Assembly (NCBI RefSeq): GCF_000621585.1
Contig: NZ_JHXY01000006.1
Coordinates: 62,001 to 126,000 of the forward strand
Direction: 5' to 3'
DNA from: [Eubacterium] cellulosolvens LD2006
GTDB lineage: Bacteria > Bacillota > Clostridia > Lachnospirales > Lachnospiraceae
Length of the DNA: 64,000 nt
This document shows positions 26,066-38,828 of the stretch, piece after piece (position 1 is the first letter of the stretch; each line of letters starts with the position of its first letter). The translations under genes were made by a program, and so were the position numbers. Below the pieces are notes generated by a model. It searched no databases. It saw only the letters and a list, made by a program, of their open reading frames with translations, and was not told the DNA's origin.

Positions 26066-26110
26066 AAAAAGGGGGCTCGCACTTTTTACTTCGTGCGAGC
26101 CCCCTTTTTT
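26066..26110. terminator. Bidirectional terminator between dapB and rpoC
   Basis: GGGGGCTCGCAC (26071-26082) and GTGCGAGCCCCC (26093-26104) form a perfect 12-bp stem with A5 before and T6 after. Confidence 0.9.
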
Positions 26111-26149
26111 ATCTGTTATAAATCTTTCATCCGTCAGGCGATGAAACGA

Positions 26150-29100
26150 TTATTCCTCAGAAAAATCTACGTTGAGTTCTTCCTCCACAGCCTCAGCCGC
26201 GTCATCTACGAAAACTTCCTCTTCGATGGCATCCGCTGTCTCGAAGACCTCTTCGCTCTCAACCTGAATCTGCTCCTCAGCCTCTGCTTCTGCCTCTGCG
26301 GCCTCAGCAGCAGCTTTTGCAGCCTTCGCAGCTTCGATCTGCTCGTCTGTATCCAGCTTCAGATTGCGGTAGTACTTCATACCGGTACCTGCCGGGATGA
26401 GCTTACCGATGATAACGTTCTCTTTCAGACCGATCAGGTGGTCTACCTTACCCTTGATTGCGGCATCCGTAAGAACTCTTGTAGTCTCCTGGAAGGATGC
26501 GGCAGACAGGAAGGAATCTGTTGCGAGGGAAGCCTTTGTAATTCCGAGAAGCATACGCTCGAAGCTTGCAATCTCCTTGCCTTCCTCTTCCATCTTCTCA
26601 TTGGCCTCTACAACCTCAAGATAATCCATCATACGGCCAGGCATGAATCCTGTATCTCCGCCGTCCTCGATGCGTACTTTCTTGAGCATCTGGCGAACAA
26701 TAACCTCAACGTGCTTGTCGCAGATATCTACACCCTGAAGTCTGTATACTCGCTGAACCTCGCCGAGCAGGTAATCCTGTACAGCGTCTGTTCCCTTAAT
26801 TCTGAGAAGGTCGTGCGGGTTGATGGAACCCTCTGTCAGAGGATCACCGGCCTCAACCTCCATCGTTGCTCCGTTGTCCTCAAGTCCCTTCTTCAGTCTG
26901 GTTCCGTAAGGAATCAGGTAAGTCTTGGACTCGCCGGACTCGTTGTTTGTAACGACGATTTCACGTTTCTTCTTTGTATCCATCATCTGAGCAGTTCCCT
27001 TGATCTCAGTGATGATCGCAAGTCCCTTCGGTTTACGGGCCTCGAAAAGCTCCTCAACTCGAGGAAGACCGGCTGTGATATCGTTTGTACCGGCAACACC
27101 ACCCGTATGGAAGTTACGCATGGTCAGCTGTGTACCAGGCTCACCGATCGACTGAGCGGCAATTGTTCCGACAGCCTCTCCGACCTGAACAACCTCTCCG
27201 GTAGCCATGTTTGCTCCGTAGCACTTGGAACAGATTCCAAGTTTGGAGCGGCAGGTAAGGATTGTACGAATCTTAACTTTTGTGATCGGCTCACCCTTCT
27301 CGTCCACGCCGACAGATACGATCTTTGCGGCACGACGGGGTGTGATCATATGGTTGGCCTTGACGATCACGTTGCCGTCCTTGTCTTTGATCTCGTAGCA
27401 GGAGAAACGTCCTGTGATACGCTCTTCCAGGCTCTCGACCATCTCTTTACCCTGTGTGAAGGACTCAACCCACATACCCGGGATTTCTTTTCTTCCGACG
27501 GAACAGTCAGGCATACGGATCATCAGGTTCTGGGATACGTCTACCATTCGACGGGTCAGGTATCCGGAATCGGCTGTTCGAAGAGCAGTATCGGAAAGAC
27601 CTTTACGTGCTCCGTGAGCAGACATGAAGTACTCCAGAACGTCGAGTCCCTCTCGGAAGTTCGACTTGATCGGAAGCTCGATGGTATGTCCTGTTGTATC
27701 CTGCATCAGGCCTCGCATACCTGCAAGCTGTTTGATCTGCTTATCAGATCCACGGGCTCCGGAATCGGCCATCATGAAGATGTTGTTGTATTTATCAAGT
27801 CCGCCGAGAAGGTCCTTGGTAAGCGTATCATCTGCTTCCTGCCATGTGGAAACAACCTCTTTGTAACGCTCCTCGTCTGTGATCAGACCACGCTTGTAGT
27901 TGCGGGTGATCTTCTCCACGGTTCTCTCTGCCTCTGCAAGAATCTCCGGTTTCTCAGCCGGCACTGTCATATCGGAAATGGAAACCGTCATACCGGCGAT
28001 CGTGGAAATATGATATCCGGTATTCTTGATGTTATCCATAACCTCGGCTGTCAGTGTCGCGCCGTGTGTATCCATGATCTTCTGAAGGAGCTTCTTGAGG
28101 TTACCCTTCTTTACGATCGTGTCGATCTCAGGAACAAGCTCGTTGCCCGGAATTGTACGGTCTACATAGCCGAGATCCTGAGGAATCATCTCGTTGAAGA
28201 GAAGTCTTCCGAGGGTGGACTCTACGACCTGTGTGATGTCGTTTCCTTCCTGGTCTTTTCCTGTGCGGCGAACCTTGATTCTGGACTGCAGCGTAATGTA
28301 TCTGTTCTCGTAGGCAAGAACTGCCTCATCGAGATCCTTGTAGAATGTACCCTCGCCGACTGCTCCCGGTCTCTCCTGTGTCAGATAGTAGATACCGAGT
28401 ACCATATCCTGAGAAGGAACGGCAACGACACCACCGTCGGACGGTTTCAGAAGGTTGTTCGGAGAAAGAAGCATGAAACGGCACTCTGCCTGTGCTTCCT
28501 CTGTCAGCGGAAGATGAACGGCCATCTGGTCTCCGTCAAAGTCGGCGTTGAAGGCTGTACATACGAGCGGGTGAAGCTTGATCGCTTTACCTTCAACCAG
28601 AATCGGCTCGAATGCCTGGATACCCAGACGGTGAAGTGTAGGAGCTCGGTTAAGCATAACCGGATGCTGCTTGATTACATCCTCAAGTACATCCCATACC
28701 TGCGGATCAAGCTTCTCTACCATCTTCTTCGCATTCTTGATATTGTGAGCAAGCTGTTTTGCGACAAGCTCCTTCATAACGAAGGGCTTGAACAGCTCGA
28801 TTGCCATCTCTTTCGGAAGTCCGCACTGGAAAATCTTCAGCTGGGGTCCGTTAACGATAACGGAACGTCCGGAGTAGTCTACTCGTTTTCCCAGAAGGTT
28901 CTGACGGAAGCGTCCGGATTTTCCCTTCAGCATGTCTGAGAGGGATTTCAGCGCACGGTTTCCCGGTCCTGTGACAGGTCTTCCGCGGCGGCCGTTATCG
29001 ATCAGCGCGTCGACAGCCTCCTGAAGCATTCTCTTCTCGTTTCTTACGATGATATCCGGAGCTCCCAGATCGAGAAGTCTCTTCAGACGGTTGTTACGGT

Positions 29101-29917
29101 TGATGATTCTTCTGTAGAGATCGTTGAGATCGGAGGTTGCGAAACGGCCACCGTCCAGCTGTACCATCGGACGGAGATCCGGCGGAATCACCGGGATGCA
29201 GTCAAGGATCATCCACTCCGGATTGTTTCCGGAGTCGAGGAATGCCTCTACAACCTCAAGTCTCTTGATAATTCTTGCTCTCTTCTGTCCTGTGGAGCTG
29301 TCGAGTTCCTCCGAGAGCTCATTGTATTCCTTCTCCAGATCAATCTCCGAGAGAAGTTCCTTCACGGCTTCCGCACCCATTCCGACACGGAATGAATCGT
29401 AACCGAACTCTTTTACATATTCCTGGTACTGCGCCTCATTCAGAACCTGCTTCTTCGTGAGCGTCGTCTGCCCCGGGTCAAGTACGATATAGCTTGCGAA
29501 GTAAAGCACTCTCTCCAGAGTTCTTGGCGACAGGTCAAGGATCAGACCCATGCGGGACGGAATTCCCTTGAAATACCAGATATGGGATACCGGTGCGGCA
29601 AGTTCAATATGTCCCATACGCTCACGACGCACAGAGGATTTTGTAACTTCTACGCCACAGCGGTCGCAGACAACACCTTTGTAGCGGATCTTCTTGTATT
29701 TACCGCAGTGACACTCCCAGTCCTTGGTCGGTCCAAAGATTCGCTCGCAGAACAGTCCGTCTTTTTCCGGCTTTAAAGTACGGTAGTTAATTGTCTCCGG
29801 CTTTTTTACTTCGCCGTAAGACCACTCGCGGATTTTATCCGGAGAAGCAAGACCGATTTTGATGGCATCAAAATTCAGCTGCTGATTTGTCTCTTCTTTT
29901 TTCACTGTTTCCGGCAT
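26150..29917 (-). CDS. rpoC: RNA polymerase beta-prime subunit
   Basis: The start is the ATG at 29917 behind GGAAAGGGG, giving MPETVKKEE and 1255 residues; an upstream in-frame TTG is less likely. Visible are the N-terminal zinc site ([20 protein letters not shown]), the clamp, the catalytic magnesium loop NADFDGDQM, the trigger-loop region ([19 protein letters not shown]) and the second zinc site ([13 protein letters not shown]). The C-terminus is Glu/Ala-rich. It forms the active centre of RNA polymerase with RpoB, 84 bases upstream. A long open frame antisense to it is a codon-bias artefact. Confidence 0.98.
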   Translation of the reverse strand: MPETVKKEETNQQLNFDAIKIGLASPDKIREWSYGEVKKPETINYRTLKPEKDGLFCERIFGPTKDWECHCGKYKKIRYKGVVCDRCGVEVTKSSVRRERMGHIELAAPVSHIWYFKGIPSRMGLILDLSPRTLERVLYFASYIVLDPGQTTLTKKQVLNEAQYQEYVKEFGYDSFRVGMGAEAVKELLSEIDLEKEYNELSEELDSSTGQKRARIIKRLEVVEAFLDSGNNPEWMILDCIPVIPPDLRPMVQLDGGRFATSDLNDLYRRIINRNNRLKRLLDLGAPDIIVRNEKRMLQEAVDALIDNGRRGRPVTGPGNRALKSLSDMLKGKSGRFRQNLLGKRVDYSGRSVIVNGPQLKIFQCGLPKEMAIELFKPFVMKELVAKQLAHNIKNAKKMVEKLDPQVWDVLEDVIKQHPVMLNRAPTLHRLGIQAFEPILVEGKAIKLHPLVCTAFNADFDGDQMAVHLPLTEEAQAECRFMLLSPNNLLKPSDGGVVAVPSQDMVLGIYYLTQERPGAVGEGTFYKDLDEAVLAYENRYITLQSRIKVRRTGKDQEGNDITQVVESTLGRLLFNEMIPQDLGYVDRTIPGNELVPEIDTIVKKGNLKKLLQKIMDTHGATLTAEVMDNIKNTGYHISTIAGMTVSISDMTVPAEKPEILAEAERTVEKITRNYKRGLITDEERYKEVVSTWQEADDTLTKDLLGGLDKYNNIFMMADSGARGSDKQIKQLAGMRGLMQDTTGHTIELPIKSNFREGLDVLEYFMSAHGARKGLSDTALRTADSGYLTRRMVDVSQNLMIRMPDCSVGRKEIPGMWVESFTQGKEMVESLEERITGRFSCYEIKDKDGNVIVKANHMITPRRAAKIVSVGVDEKGEPITKVKIRTILTCRSKLGICSKCYGANMATGEVVQVGEAVGTIAAQSIGEPGTQLTMRNFHTGGVAGTNDITAGLPRVEELFEARKPKGLAIITEIKGTAQMMDTKKKREIVVTNNESGESKTYLIPYGTRLKKGLEDNGATMEVEAGDPLTEGSINPHDLLRIKGTDAVQDYLLGEVQRVYRLQGVDICDKHVEVIVRQMLKKVRIEDGGDTGFMPGRMMDYLEVVEANEKMEEEGKEIASFERMLLGITKASLATDSFLSAASFQETTRVLTDAAIKGKVDHLIGLKENVIIGKLIPAGTGMKYYRNLKLDTDEQIEAAKAAKAAAEAAEAEAEAEEQIQVESEEVFETADAIEEEVFVDDAAEAVEEELNVDFSEE

Positions 29918-30001
29918 TGATTTACCCCTTTCCAATCGATTACAGCATCGTCCGGTTTCAAGTCTGACGGGCAGGCTTTTCAGCCTGCCTTTGACAGTTC
30001 A

Positions 30002-33904
<3,903 letters not shown>

Positions 33905-34032
33905 TGACGTTTCACCCCTTGTGATTTAAAATTTTAGTAAACAGATACACCCTCCCCCCGCTTATGAGAAATCCGCGGAAATCTTCGCGGTTAAAGGGGA
34001 AAGGCACATGTTGCCATAATAGTGCATTTTTT

Positions 34033-34061
34033 ACAATAACACAGATTGTCAAGTGTGTCAA
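34033..34061 (-). promoter_or_regulatory. Promoter of rpoBC
   Basis: On the minus strand: TTGACA, 17 bases, TATTGT, leaving a leader of about 120 bases that contains a small CCGCG/CGCGG hairpin (33974-33991). The rest of 34062-34170 holds nothing recognisable. Confidence 0.8.
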
Positions 34062-34170
34062 ATAAATTCCATAATTTTTTCTGTGTATCCTGGAGCATCA
34101 GCAAACACTGAAGCTGCCGGGAATTCTATTTTTACGAATTTGATTCTTTTATAACAAATCTTATATAGAA

Positions 34171-34210
34171 GAAAAGGAAGCGGCTGTTTTGATCAGCTGC
34201 TTCCTTTTTT
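34171..34210. terminator. Terminator after the 3D-domain cell-wall gene
   Basis: GGAAGCGGCTG and CAGCTGCTTCC form an 11-bp stem (34176-34204), with T runs on both strands. It separates the cell-wall gene from the rpoB promoter. Confidence 0.8.
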
Positions 34211-34287
34211 CATTCCTGTATTTTTTCCGTGTGGAGATCCCTTCAAATGTTTCGTTCCCTGAAGCGGATGCTCCTGCCCGACGGCAA

Positions 34288-35493
34288 TCACCACGCGGTG
34301 GCGATATCAAGCTGTGTCGGATTTGAAATTGCAAAGCCGCCGGTGTCACAGACAATACCGGTTCCGAGGCTCGTGGCAACCAGTGAACCTCTCGGTCTCA
34401 CGCTGAGGTTTGCCGCAACCATAACATAGTTGCCGAGCATCTTCACGCCGTCTGAGCGAACCCAGTACTCATCATTGTTTCCCATGCTCCGCATAATCTG
34501 GACGACGCCCGACATATCCATGTTGTAATATGTTTCCTCGCCGCTCGGTCCGTTGATGCGTCCCGCGCTTCTGGTGAGCGCGCCTGATCCGTAACCCGGA
34601 GCTGCCTGCTCTACCGGTTCCGGCGTCGTCTGTGCAGCCTGCTGTGTCTGCGGAACAGAAATCTGCTGCGGCGCAGCCTGCACTGCTTCCTGCTGTGCCG
34701 CCTCCTGCTGCGCTTTTGCCGCCGCGTCCGCGGCCGCCACCTCATCTGCGGCCTTTCTCTCAAGGCCTTCGATGTTTGCCTGCTGCTCATGGATGCTCGC
34801 GATCAGTCTCGCCGCATCTCCTTCTTCTGAATCAATGGACGCCGCATACTCCTCGACCTGCTGCTGGGTCTCGTCACAGAGCTGCTGAATCTCGCTCTTT
34901 TTCTGCTCGCTCTCTGCGGATACTCTCTCGATTTCCTTCTGCTGATCCTCAGCTTCCTTTTTCTTTTCCTCGACCTTTTTGCAGCTGTCGATGTAATCCT
35001 GCAGCATCTTTCTGTCGTAAGATTCCAGCTGCGAGAAATCTGTCGCCGCGTTGAGCATCTGTGTAAAATCACCCGCGGAAAAAATAGACGCCAGACGGTT
35101 CGTTCCGGAAGAGTTCTCATACATGTACTGAATCCTCAGTGCCATGTTCTTTCTCTGTACCTCTTCGTCCTCCTGCGCCTCCGTCAGCTCAAGGCTGATG
35201 ACATCGAGTTCCTGCTGTTTTTCACTGTACTGCTGCTGCAGATCATCCAGCTGTTCCGTCAGCTCGCTCAGCTGGTCGTTCAGTTCGCGCAGGTAAGCTT
35301 CCGCCTCACCTTTTTTTGATTCGAGAGCTTCGATCTTACTCTGCATATCCTGTAATTCTGATTCGGCCTCGCTTTTCTTCTGCTGCGCGTTACTCAGTTC
35401 TTCCTGTGTGCTTCCGTATGCCGGTGCGCCGGCCGACATCACGACGGCGGCAGCCATAAAGACAGCACCCATTCTTTTCCAGTTTCGGATCAT
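34288..35493 (-). CDS. Secreted coiled-coil protein with C-terminal 3D domain (cell-wall protein)
   Basis: The 401-residue exported protein has a signal peptide ending near GAPAYGS (about residue 28). Residues 30-265 are a long coiled coil of the PcsB type (QNELDVISLELT-like heptads, MYENSSGTNRLASIFSAGDF in the hinge). A Gln/Ala/Pro linker (about 265-315) leads to an 85-residue C-terminal 3D/RlpA-like double-psi barrel: GNYVMVAANLSVRPRGSLV, TSLGTGIVCDTGGFA, LDIATAW, with the conserved aspartates. Coiled-coil plus catalytic-domain proteins of this kind act with FtsEX in septal peptidoglycan cleavage, and 3D domains resemble lytic transglycosylases; activity here is inferred. It lies between rplL and rpoB but has its own promoter and terminator, so it is an insertion in a normally contiguous operon. 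Confidence 0.85.
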   Translation of the reverse strand: MIRNWKRMGAVFMAAAVVMSAGAPAYGSTQEELSNAQQKKSEAESELQDMQSKIEALESKKGEAEAYLRELNDQLSELTEQLDDLQQQYSEKQQELDVISLELTEAQEDEEVQRKNMALRIQYMYENSSGTNRLASIFSAGDFTQMLNAATDFSQLESYDRKMLQDYIDSCKKVEEKKKEAEDQQKEIERVSAESEQKKSEIQQLCDETQQQVEEYAASIDSEEGDAARLIASIHEQQANIEGLERKAADEVAAADAAAKAQQEAAQQEAVQAAPQQISVPQTQQAAQTTPEPVEQAAPGYGSGALTRSAGRINGPSGEETYYNMDMSGVVQIMRSMGNNDEYWVRSDGVKMLGNYVMVAANLSVRPRGSLVATSLGTGIVCDTGGFAISNPTQLDIATAW

Positions 35494-35541
35494 AACTTCT
35501 CCCTCTCCATAAGACGCACTTATTTCTCGTGCAATACGGAG

Positions 35542-35570
35542 ATTATAACACAGTGTTTTTATAAGATAAA
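35542..35570 (-). promoter_or_regulatory. Promoter of the 3D-domain gene
   Basis: On the minus strand: TTTATC, 17 bases, TATAAT, about 50 bases before the start. The -35 is weak. No riboswitch that I recognise lies between it and the gene. Confidence 0.6.
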
Positions 35571-35687
35571 GCTATTCGTAACATTTTGTAACATTTTCGC
35601 AATCTTTTACAGCGCTTTTGTGGAATTTGTAGGCGATTTGCGGCGAATTTCGGCCTGAAAGTGTGGGGAAGAGGGCATTTTCGCCTC

Positions 35688-35784
35688 AAAAAAAGCCTCT
35701 CAGTGGTTATTGCCGGATTTGACGGTATCATCCGAACGACCCAATTTGAAACAAATCTTAAGGTACGTGAGAGGCACGTTTTTT
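35688..35784 (-). ncRNA. Candidate structured RNA or elaborate terminator
   Basis: GCCTCTCA (35695-35702) and TGAGAGGC (35768-35775) form a perfect base stem. Inside are smaller hairpins (GATTTGTTTCAAATT; CGGATGATACCGTCAAATCCG). On the minus strand the stem is followed by T7, on the plus strand by T6 after 3 bases. No gene is near enough to need it as a simple terminator. The transcribed strand and function are unknown. Confidence 0.4.
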
Positions 35785-35859
35785 GACTAGCCGAGATCAT
35801 ATTACCCCTTACAGATATAGCCGTACCCCCTTCTTCAAAATAAGCGCAAGCATCTCACA

Positions 35860-36099
35860 CGCGGAAGGAGGACAAAGTCATACAGCGCGAACGTTAGGAA
35901 GCGGAGGGTGCTGAACGTCCGGGGGACGTTCGTTTAGCACCGACCGTAGCGGAGCGGAGACCGAAGTGCGAGCATAGCGCAGATGCTGGAGGCATGAGAG
36001 CACAACGTGCTCGATTTTGCCGGAAGCAGATGCAAATAGGCGGCGGAGCGCTGAGGACGAGAGCGACGTGTTCGCGTGTATGCTTTGTTCCCTTCCGCG
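35860..36099 (+). repeat. Large structured intergenic repeat (L family), divergent copy at rplL/3D gene
   Basis: A 240-bp imperfect hairpin with base stem CGCGGAAGG/CCTTCCGCG and CAAAG-CATACA-CGCGAAC pairing with GTTCGCGTGTATG-CTTTG. The conserved blocks lie at 35956-35977 (CCGAAGTGCGAGCATAG) and 36035-36061 (AATAGGCGGCGGAGCGCTGA). The apical hairpin is GAGCAC/GTGCTC. It has an extra side hairpin (GGTGCTG/TTTAGCACC) near 35908-35940. Its outer arm shares GCGAACG and TAGGAAG with the glgC/murC copy. Confidence 0.8.
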
Positions 36100-36123
36100 T
36101 CCGCTCGCCAACTCGTTGCGCGC

Positions 36124-36160
36124 AAAAAGGACCTGCGCAGAACTTCTGCGCAGGTCCTTG
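36124..36160 (-). terminator. Terminator of the rplJL operon
   Basis: AAGGACCTGCGCAGAA and TTCTGCGCAGGTCCTT form a 16-bp stem followed on the minus strand by a T run. It shows that rplJL transcription normally ends before the 3D-domain and rpoBC genes. Confidence 0.85.
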
Positions 36161-36188
36161 TATCTCTTGAGAATAGATAAAGCCTAAA

Positions 36189-36566
36189 TTACTTAAGAGT
36201 AACTTTAGCTCCCTCAGCCTCAAGTTTTGTCTTGATCTCCTCAGCCTCTTCTTTGGATACACCCTCTTTGAGTGCCTTCGGAGCGGAATCAACAAGATCC
36301 TTAGCGTCCTTAAGTCCGAGACCTGTGATCTCACGAACAACTTTGATAACTTTAACTTTGTTAGCGCCAGCCTCTGTAAGCTCTACGTCGAACTCAGTCT
36401 TCTCCTCAGCGCCTGCACCGTCAGCTGCACCAGCTGCTGCAACTACAACACCTGCAGATGCGGATACACCGAACTCCTCCTCGCATGCTTTAACGAGATC
36501 GTTTAACTCTGTAACGGACAGCTCTTTGATAGCTGCAATGAACTCTTCAGTTGTTAACTTAGCCAT
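36189..36566 (-). CDS. rplL: Ribosomal protein L7/L12
   Basis: The start is the ATG at 36566 behind TGGAGGAAAATAAA, giving [14 protein letters not shown] and 125 residues. The N-terminal dimer/L10-binding helices, an Ala/Gly-rich hinge ([15 protein letters not shown]) and the globular C-terminal domain ([20 protein letters not shown]) are in order. Dimers bind L10 to form the GTPase-stimulating stalk of the 50S subunit. It is co-transcribed with rplJ under L10-leader control, and a strong terminator follows. Confidence 0.97.
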   Translation of the reverse strand: MAKLTTEEFIAAIKELSVTELNDLVKACEEEFGVSASAGVVVAAAGAADGAGAEEKTEFDVELTEAGANKVKVIKVVREITGLGLKDAKDLVDSAPKALKEGVSKEEAEEIKTKLEAEGAKVTLK

Positions 36567-36657
36567 TTTATTTTCCTCCAATTATAATTTTGTTTTTGAT
36601 TTGTTTTTGAATTTTTGAAATTCTGTTCGCTGCCCTCAGGCAACAGTCAGGCGCAGA

Positions 36658-37161
36658 TTATTCTGCGGCTGCAGCATCGCCATTCTGATCGGCGATCGCT
36701 TTGATAACGCGAGCAAAGCTTGCGATTGTTCCCTGCATAGAACCAAGCAGGCGGCTGAGAAGTACCTCGCGGCTCGGAATGCTTGCAAGAGCGGCGATAG
36801 CTGCTTTGTCAGCATATTTTCCTTCAACAACACCGGAGATAAGCTCAAGCTTATCGTTCTTCTTAGCGAACTCAGCAAGAATTCTTGCCGGAGCAGTTGC
36901 GTCATCCTTGGATACCGCAATTGCGTTTGTTCCGTTAAGATCATCTGCCAGTACTTCAAACTCAGTTCCCTTGAACGCAAGTTTCATCATTGTGTTCTTG
37001 TAAACTTTGTAAGTAACACCGGCCTCTCTGAGAGTTTTACGAAGCTCTGTATCCTGCTCTACATTCAGACCGCTGTAGTTTACAAGAACTACGGCCTGTG
37101 CACCTTCAACAGTGCTTGCAATCTCCTCGACGATCGGCTTCTTAAGTTCGATTTTTGCCAT
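36658..37161 (-). CDS. rplJ: Ribosomal protein L10
   Basis: The 167-residue protein starts MAKIELKKPIVEEIAS behind AGGAGGTATACCAG. It has the L10 core VLVNYSGLNVEQDTELRKTL and the region around AFKGTEFEVLADDLNG, and a C-terminal helix that carries L7/L12 dimers. L10 anchors the stalk to 23S rRNA. As the L10-(L12) complex it should bind the leader at 37202-37320 and cause premature termination when in excess. Confidence 0.97.
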   Translation of the reverse strand: MAKIELKKPIVEEIASTVEGAQAVVLVNYSGLNVEQDTELRKTLREAGVTYKVYKNTMMKLAFKGTEFEVLADDLNGTNAIAVSKDDATAPARILAEFAKKNDKLELISGVVEGKYADKAAIAALASIPSREVLLSRLLGSMQGTIASFARVIKAIADQNGDAAAAE

Positions 37162-37201
37162 GATCTGGTATACCTCCTATTTTATTTTGGTGTATACACG
37201 C

Positions 37202-37320
37202 AAAAAAACCGCTCGGTCAGACCGAACGGGCATACATTCTGTAAAAGAATCTACATCCTCGGCAGGCGATATTGCACTTACGTCTCGCGACACCTGCTGT
37301 CTTCGGCGTGATACAAATAG
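37202..37320 (-). promoter_or_regulatory. L10 leader with attenuator terminator
   Basis: On the minus strand the leader contains GAAGACAGCAGGTG, GACGTAAGTGCAATATCG and CCTGCCGAGGA, the conserved core of the ribosomal protein L10 leader. Downstream, CCGTTCGGTC/GACCGAGCGG (37209-37229) followed by T7 (37202-37208) is the attenuator, 40 bases before rplJ. The leader binds excess L10-L12. Confidence 0.9.
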
Positions 37321-37379
37321 CAGTTTATCATTGTAAGATTCCCCTGTCAAGTCATTTTTTAAGGAATGTCGGTTCCGAC

Positions 37380-37424
37380 TTTTGTGTTATAGAAATTCCG
37401 GAGGAATTTCCTATAACACAAAAA
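37380..37424. repeat. Small palindrome P, copy between rplA and rplJ
   Basis: TTTTGTGTTATAG-AAATTCC and GGAAATTCC-side arm TATAACACAAAA form about 20 bp of stem with one bulge. This is the longest copy. It adjoins the rplA terminator. Confidence 0.85.
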
Positions 37425-37449
37425 ACGCCCCGGGCAGATGCCCGGAGCG
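37419..37449 (-). terminator. Terminator after rplA
   Basis: CGCTCCGGGCA and TGCCCGGGGCG pair around TC, followed on the minus strand by TTTTTT that continues into the P palindrome. Confidence 0.8.
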
Positions 37450-37489
37450 CCTATATCCCTTTTTCGTATATGAATGATCCGCGTCCGAA

Positions 37490-38185
37490 TCAGGCAGATA
37501 CTTTTGCCGGATTGATCTTCACGCCAGGTCCCATTGTCGGAGCAACGGATACGCTCTTGATGTAAGCGCCCTTGAGTGCGGAAGGTCTTGCTTTATTAAT
37601 TGCATTCATCAGTGTCTGGAAGTTGTCATTCAGCTGCTCATCCGTGAAGGAAGCTTTTCCTACTGCGCAGTGAATAATGTTTGCTTTGTCAAGACGGTAC
37701 TCTACTTTACCGGCTTTGATATCGTTGACAGCTTTTGTAACGTCCATAGTTACTGTACCGGATTTCGGGTTCGGCATAAGGCCTTTCGGTCCGAGTACAC
37801 GTCCAAGACGTCCAACAACACCCATCATATCCGGTGTAGCTACAACAACATCGAAATCGAACCATCCCTCGTTCTGGATCTTCGGAAGAAGTTCCTCAGC
37901 TCCTACGAAGTCAGCTCCTGCTGCCTTTGCCTCGTCAGCTTTTGCTCCTCTTGCGAATACAAGTACACGAACTGTCTTACCTGTTCCGTGAGGAAGAACT
38001 ACGGCACCACGGATCTGCTGATCTGCATGACGTCCGTCGCAACCTGTACGGATGTGTACTTCGATTGTCTCATCAAATTTTGCAATAGCTGCCTTTTTAG
38101 CCAGTGCAATTGCCTCTGCCGGATCATAAAGAGTAGCGCGGTCAATTGCTTTTGCAGCCTCTACGTATTTCTTTCCGTGTTTCAT
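37490..38185 (-). CDS. rplA: Ribosomal protein L1
   Basis: The start is the ATG at 38185 behind CAGGAGGAATTAATA, giving [10 protein letters not shown] and 231 residues; the open frame extends upstream but would overlap the leader motif. Typical L1 segments are [49 protein letters not shown] and the C-terminal [13 protein letters not shown]1 binds 23S rRNA at the E-site stalk and represses its own operon. It is preceded by the 29-nt motif that also lies before rplK. Confidence 0.97.
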   Translation of the reverse strand: MKHGKKYVEAAKAIDRATLYDPAEAIALAKKAAIAKFDETIEVHIRTGCDGRHADQQIRGAVVLPHGTGKTVRVLVFARGAKADEAKAAGADFVGAEELLPKIQNEGWFDFDVVVATPDMMGVVGRLGRVLGPKGLMPNPKSGTVTMDVTKAVNDIKAGKVEYRLDKANIIHCAVGKASFTDEQLNDNFQTLMNAINKARPSALKGAYIKSVSVAPTMGPGVKINPAKVSA

Positions 38186-38198
38186 TATTAATTCCTCC

Positions 38199-38227
38199 TG
38201 TGGTAGTTGCGGGATTTTCCCTCCCAC
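38199..38227 (-). promoter_or_regulatory. Probable L1-binding leader motif before rplA
   Basis: On the minus strand it begins GTGGGAGGGAAAATCCCGCA and ends CTACCACA. GTGG and CCAC pair, enclosing GGGA/TCCC. A near-identical 29-nt copy lies at 38794-38822 before rplK. The form and place fit the L1 autoregulatory site of Firmicutes. Confidence 0.6.
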
Positions 38228-38346
38228 TTATCTGGTCGGATCGTCTCCTGACGATCTTCTCTCTCCGCTTCCTCCCGGCGCTTATGCAAGAACTCACGCT
38301 TTCAATGAAGGTTCACGGATTCAATCTGAAAGTAACGGTAAACCGA

Positions 38347-38772
38347 TTATTCCTCTACAGTAACACCCATGCTGCGCGCAGTACCTGCGATCATGCTCAT
38401 AGCTGCCTCGAGGCTTGCTGCGTTAAGATCAGGCATCTTCAGCTCAGCGATCTCCTGGATCTGTGCCTTTGTGATCTTAGCAACTTTGTTCTTGTTCGGT
38501 TCTCCGGATGCTTTCTTAAGGCCGCAGGCTTTCTTGATCAGAACTGCAGCCGGCGGAGTCTTTGTGATGAAGCTGAAGCTTCTGTCAGCATATACAGTGA
38601 TAACAACAGGGATCAGAAGATCTCCCTTGTCAGCTGTTCTTGCATTGAACTCTTTTGTGAACTGTACGATGTTTACACCGTGCTGTCCAAGAGCTGGTCC
38701 AACCGGCGGAGCTGGAGTAGCCTTGCCTGCAGGAATCTGTAATTTAATATAACCTGATACTTTTTTTGCCAT
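38347..38772 (-). CDS. rplK: Ribosomal protein L11
   Basis: The start is the ATG at 38772 behind AGGAGGTGCCGAAA, giving [20 protein letters not shown] and the standard 141 residues. [17 protein letters not shown] and the C-terminal rRNA-binding domain ([19 protein letters not shown]) are present. L11 binds the GTPase-associated 23S rRNA region and is needed for the stringent response. It lies between nusG and rplA in the canonical order. Confidence 0.98.
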   Translation of the reverse strand: MAKKVSGYIKLQIPAGKATPAPPVGPALGQHGVNIVQFTKEFNARTADKGDLLIPVVITVYADRSFSFITKTPPAAVLIKKACGLKKASGEPNKNKVAKITKAQIQEIAELKMPDLNAASLEAAMSMIAGTARSMGVTVEE

Positions 38773-38793
38773 TTTCGGCACCTCCTAAAATAA

Positions 38794-38822
38794 TGTGGTA
38801 ATTGCGGGGATTTCCCTCCCAC
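38794..38822 (-). promoter_or_regulatory. Probable L1-binding leader motif before rplK
   Basis: It begins GTGGGAGGGAAATCCCCGCA and ends TTACCACA on the minus strand, matching 38199-38227 at all but a few positions. It lies in the 56-base nusG-rplK gap. Confidence 0.6.
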
Positions 38823-38828
38823 TGGCCG

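Noticed and set aside
26093-28939. 948-codon open frame on the plus strand antisense to rpoC
   Set aside because: It overlaps the certain rpoC gene base for base, its translation is Cys/Leu/Ser-rich with no domains, and it has no ribosome site. It is a codon-bias shadow.
35542-35860. Cyclic di-AMP (ydaO) riboswitch before the 3D-domain gene
   Set aside because: Such riboswitches often precede cell-wall hydrolase genes, but the conserved ydaO core bases are not seen and the hairpin at 35688-35784 lies upstream of the apparent promoter.
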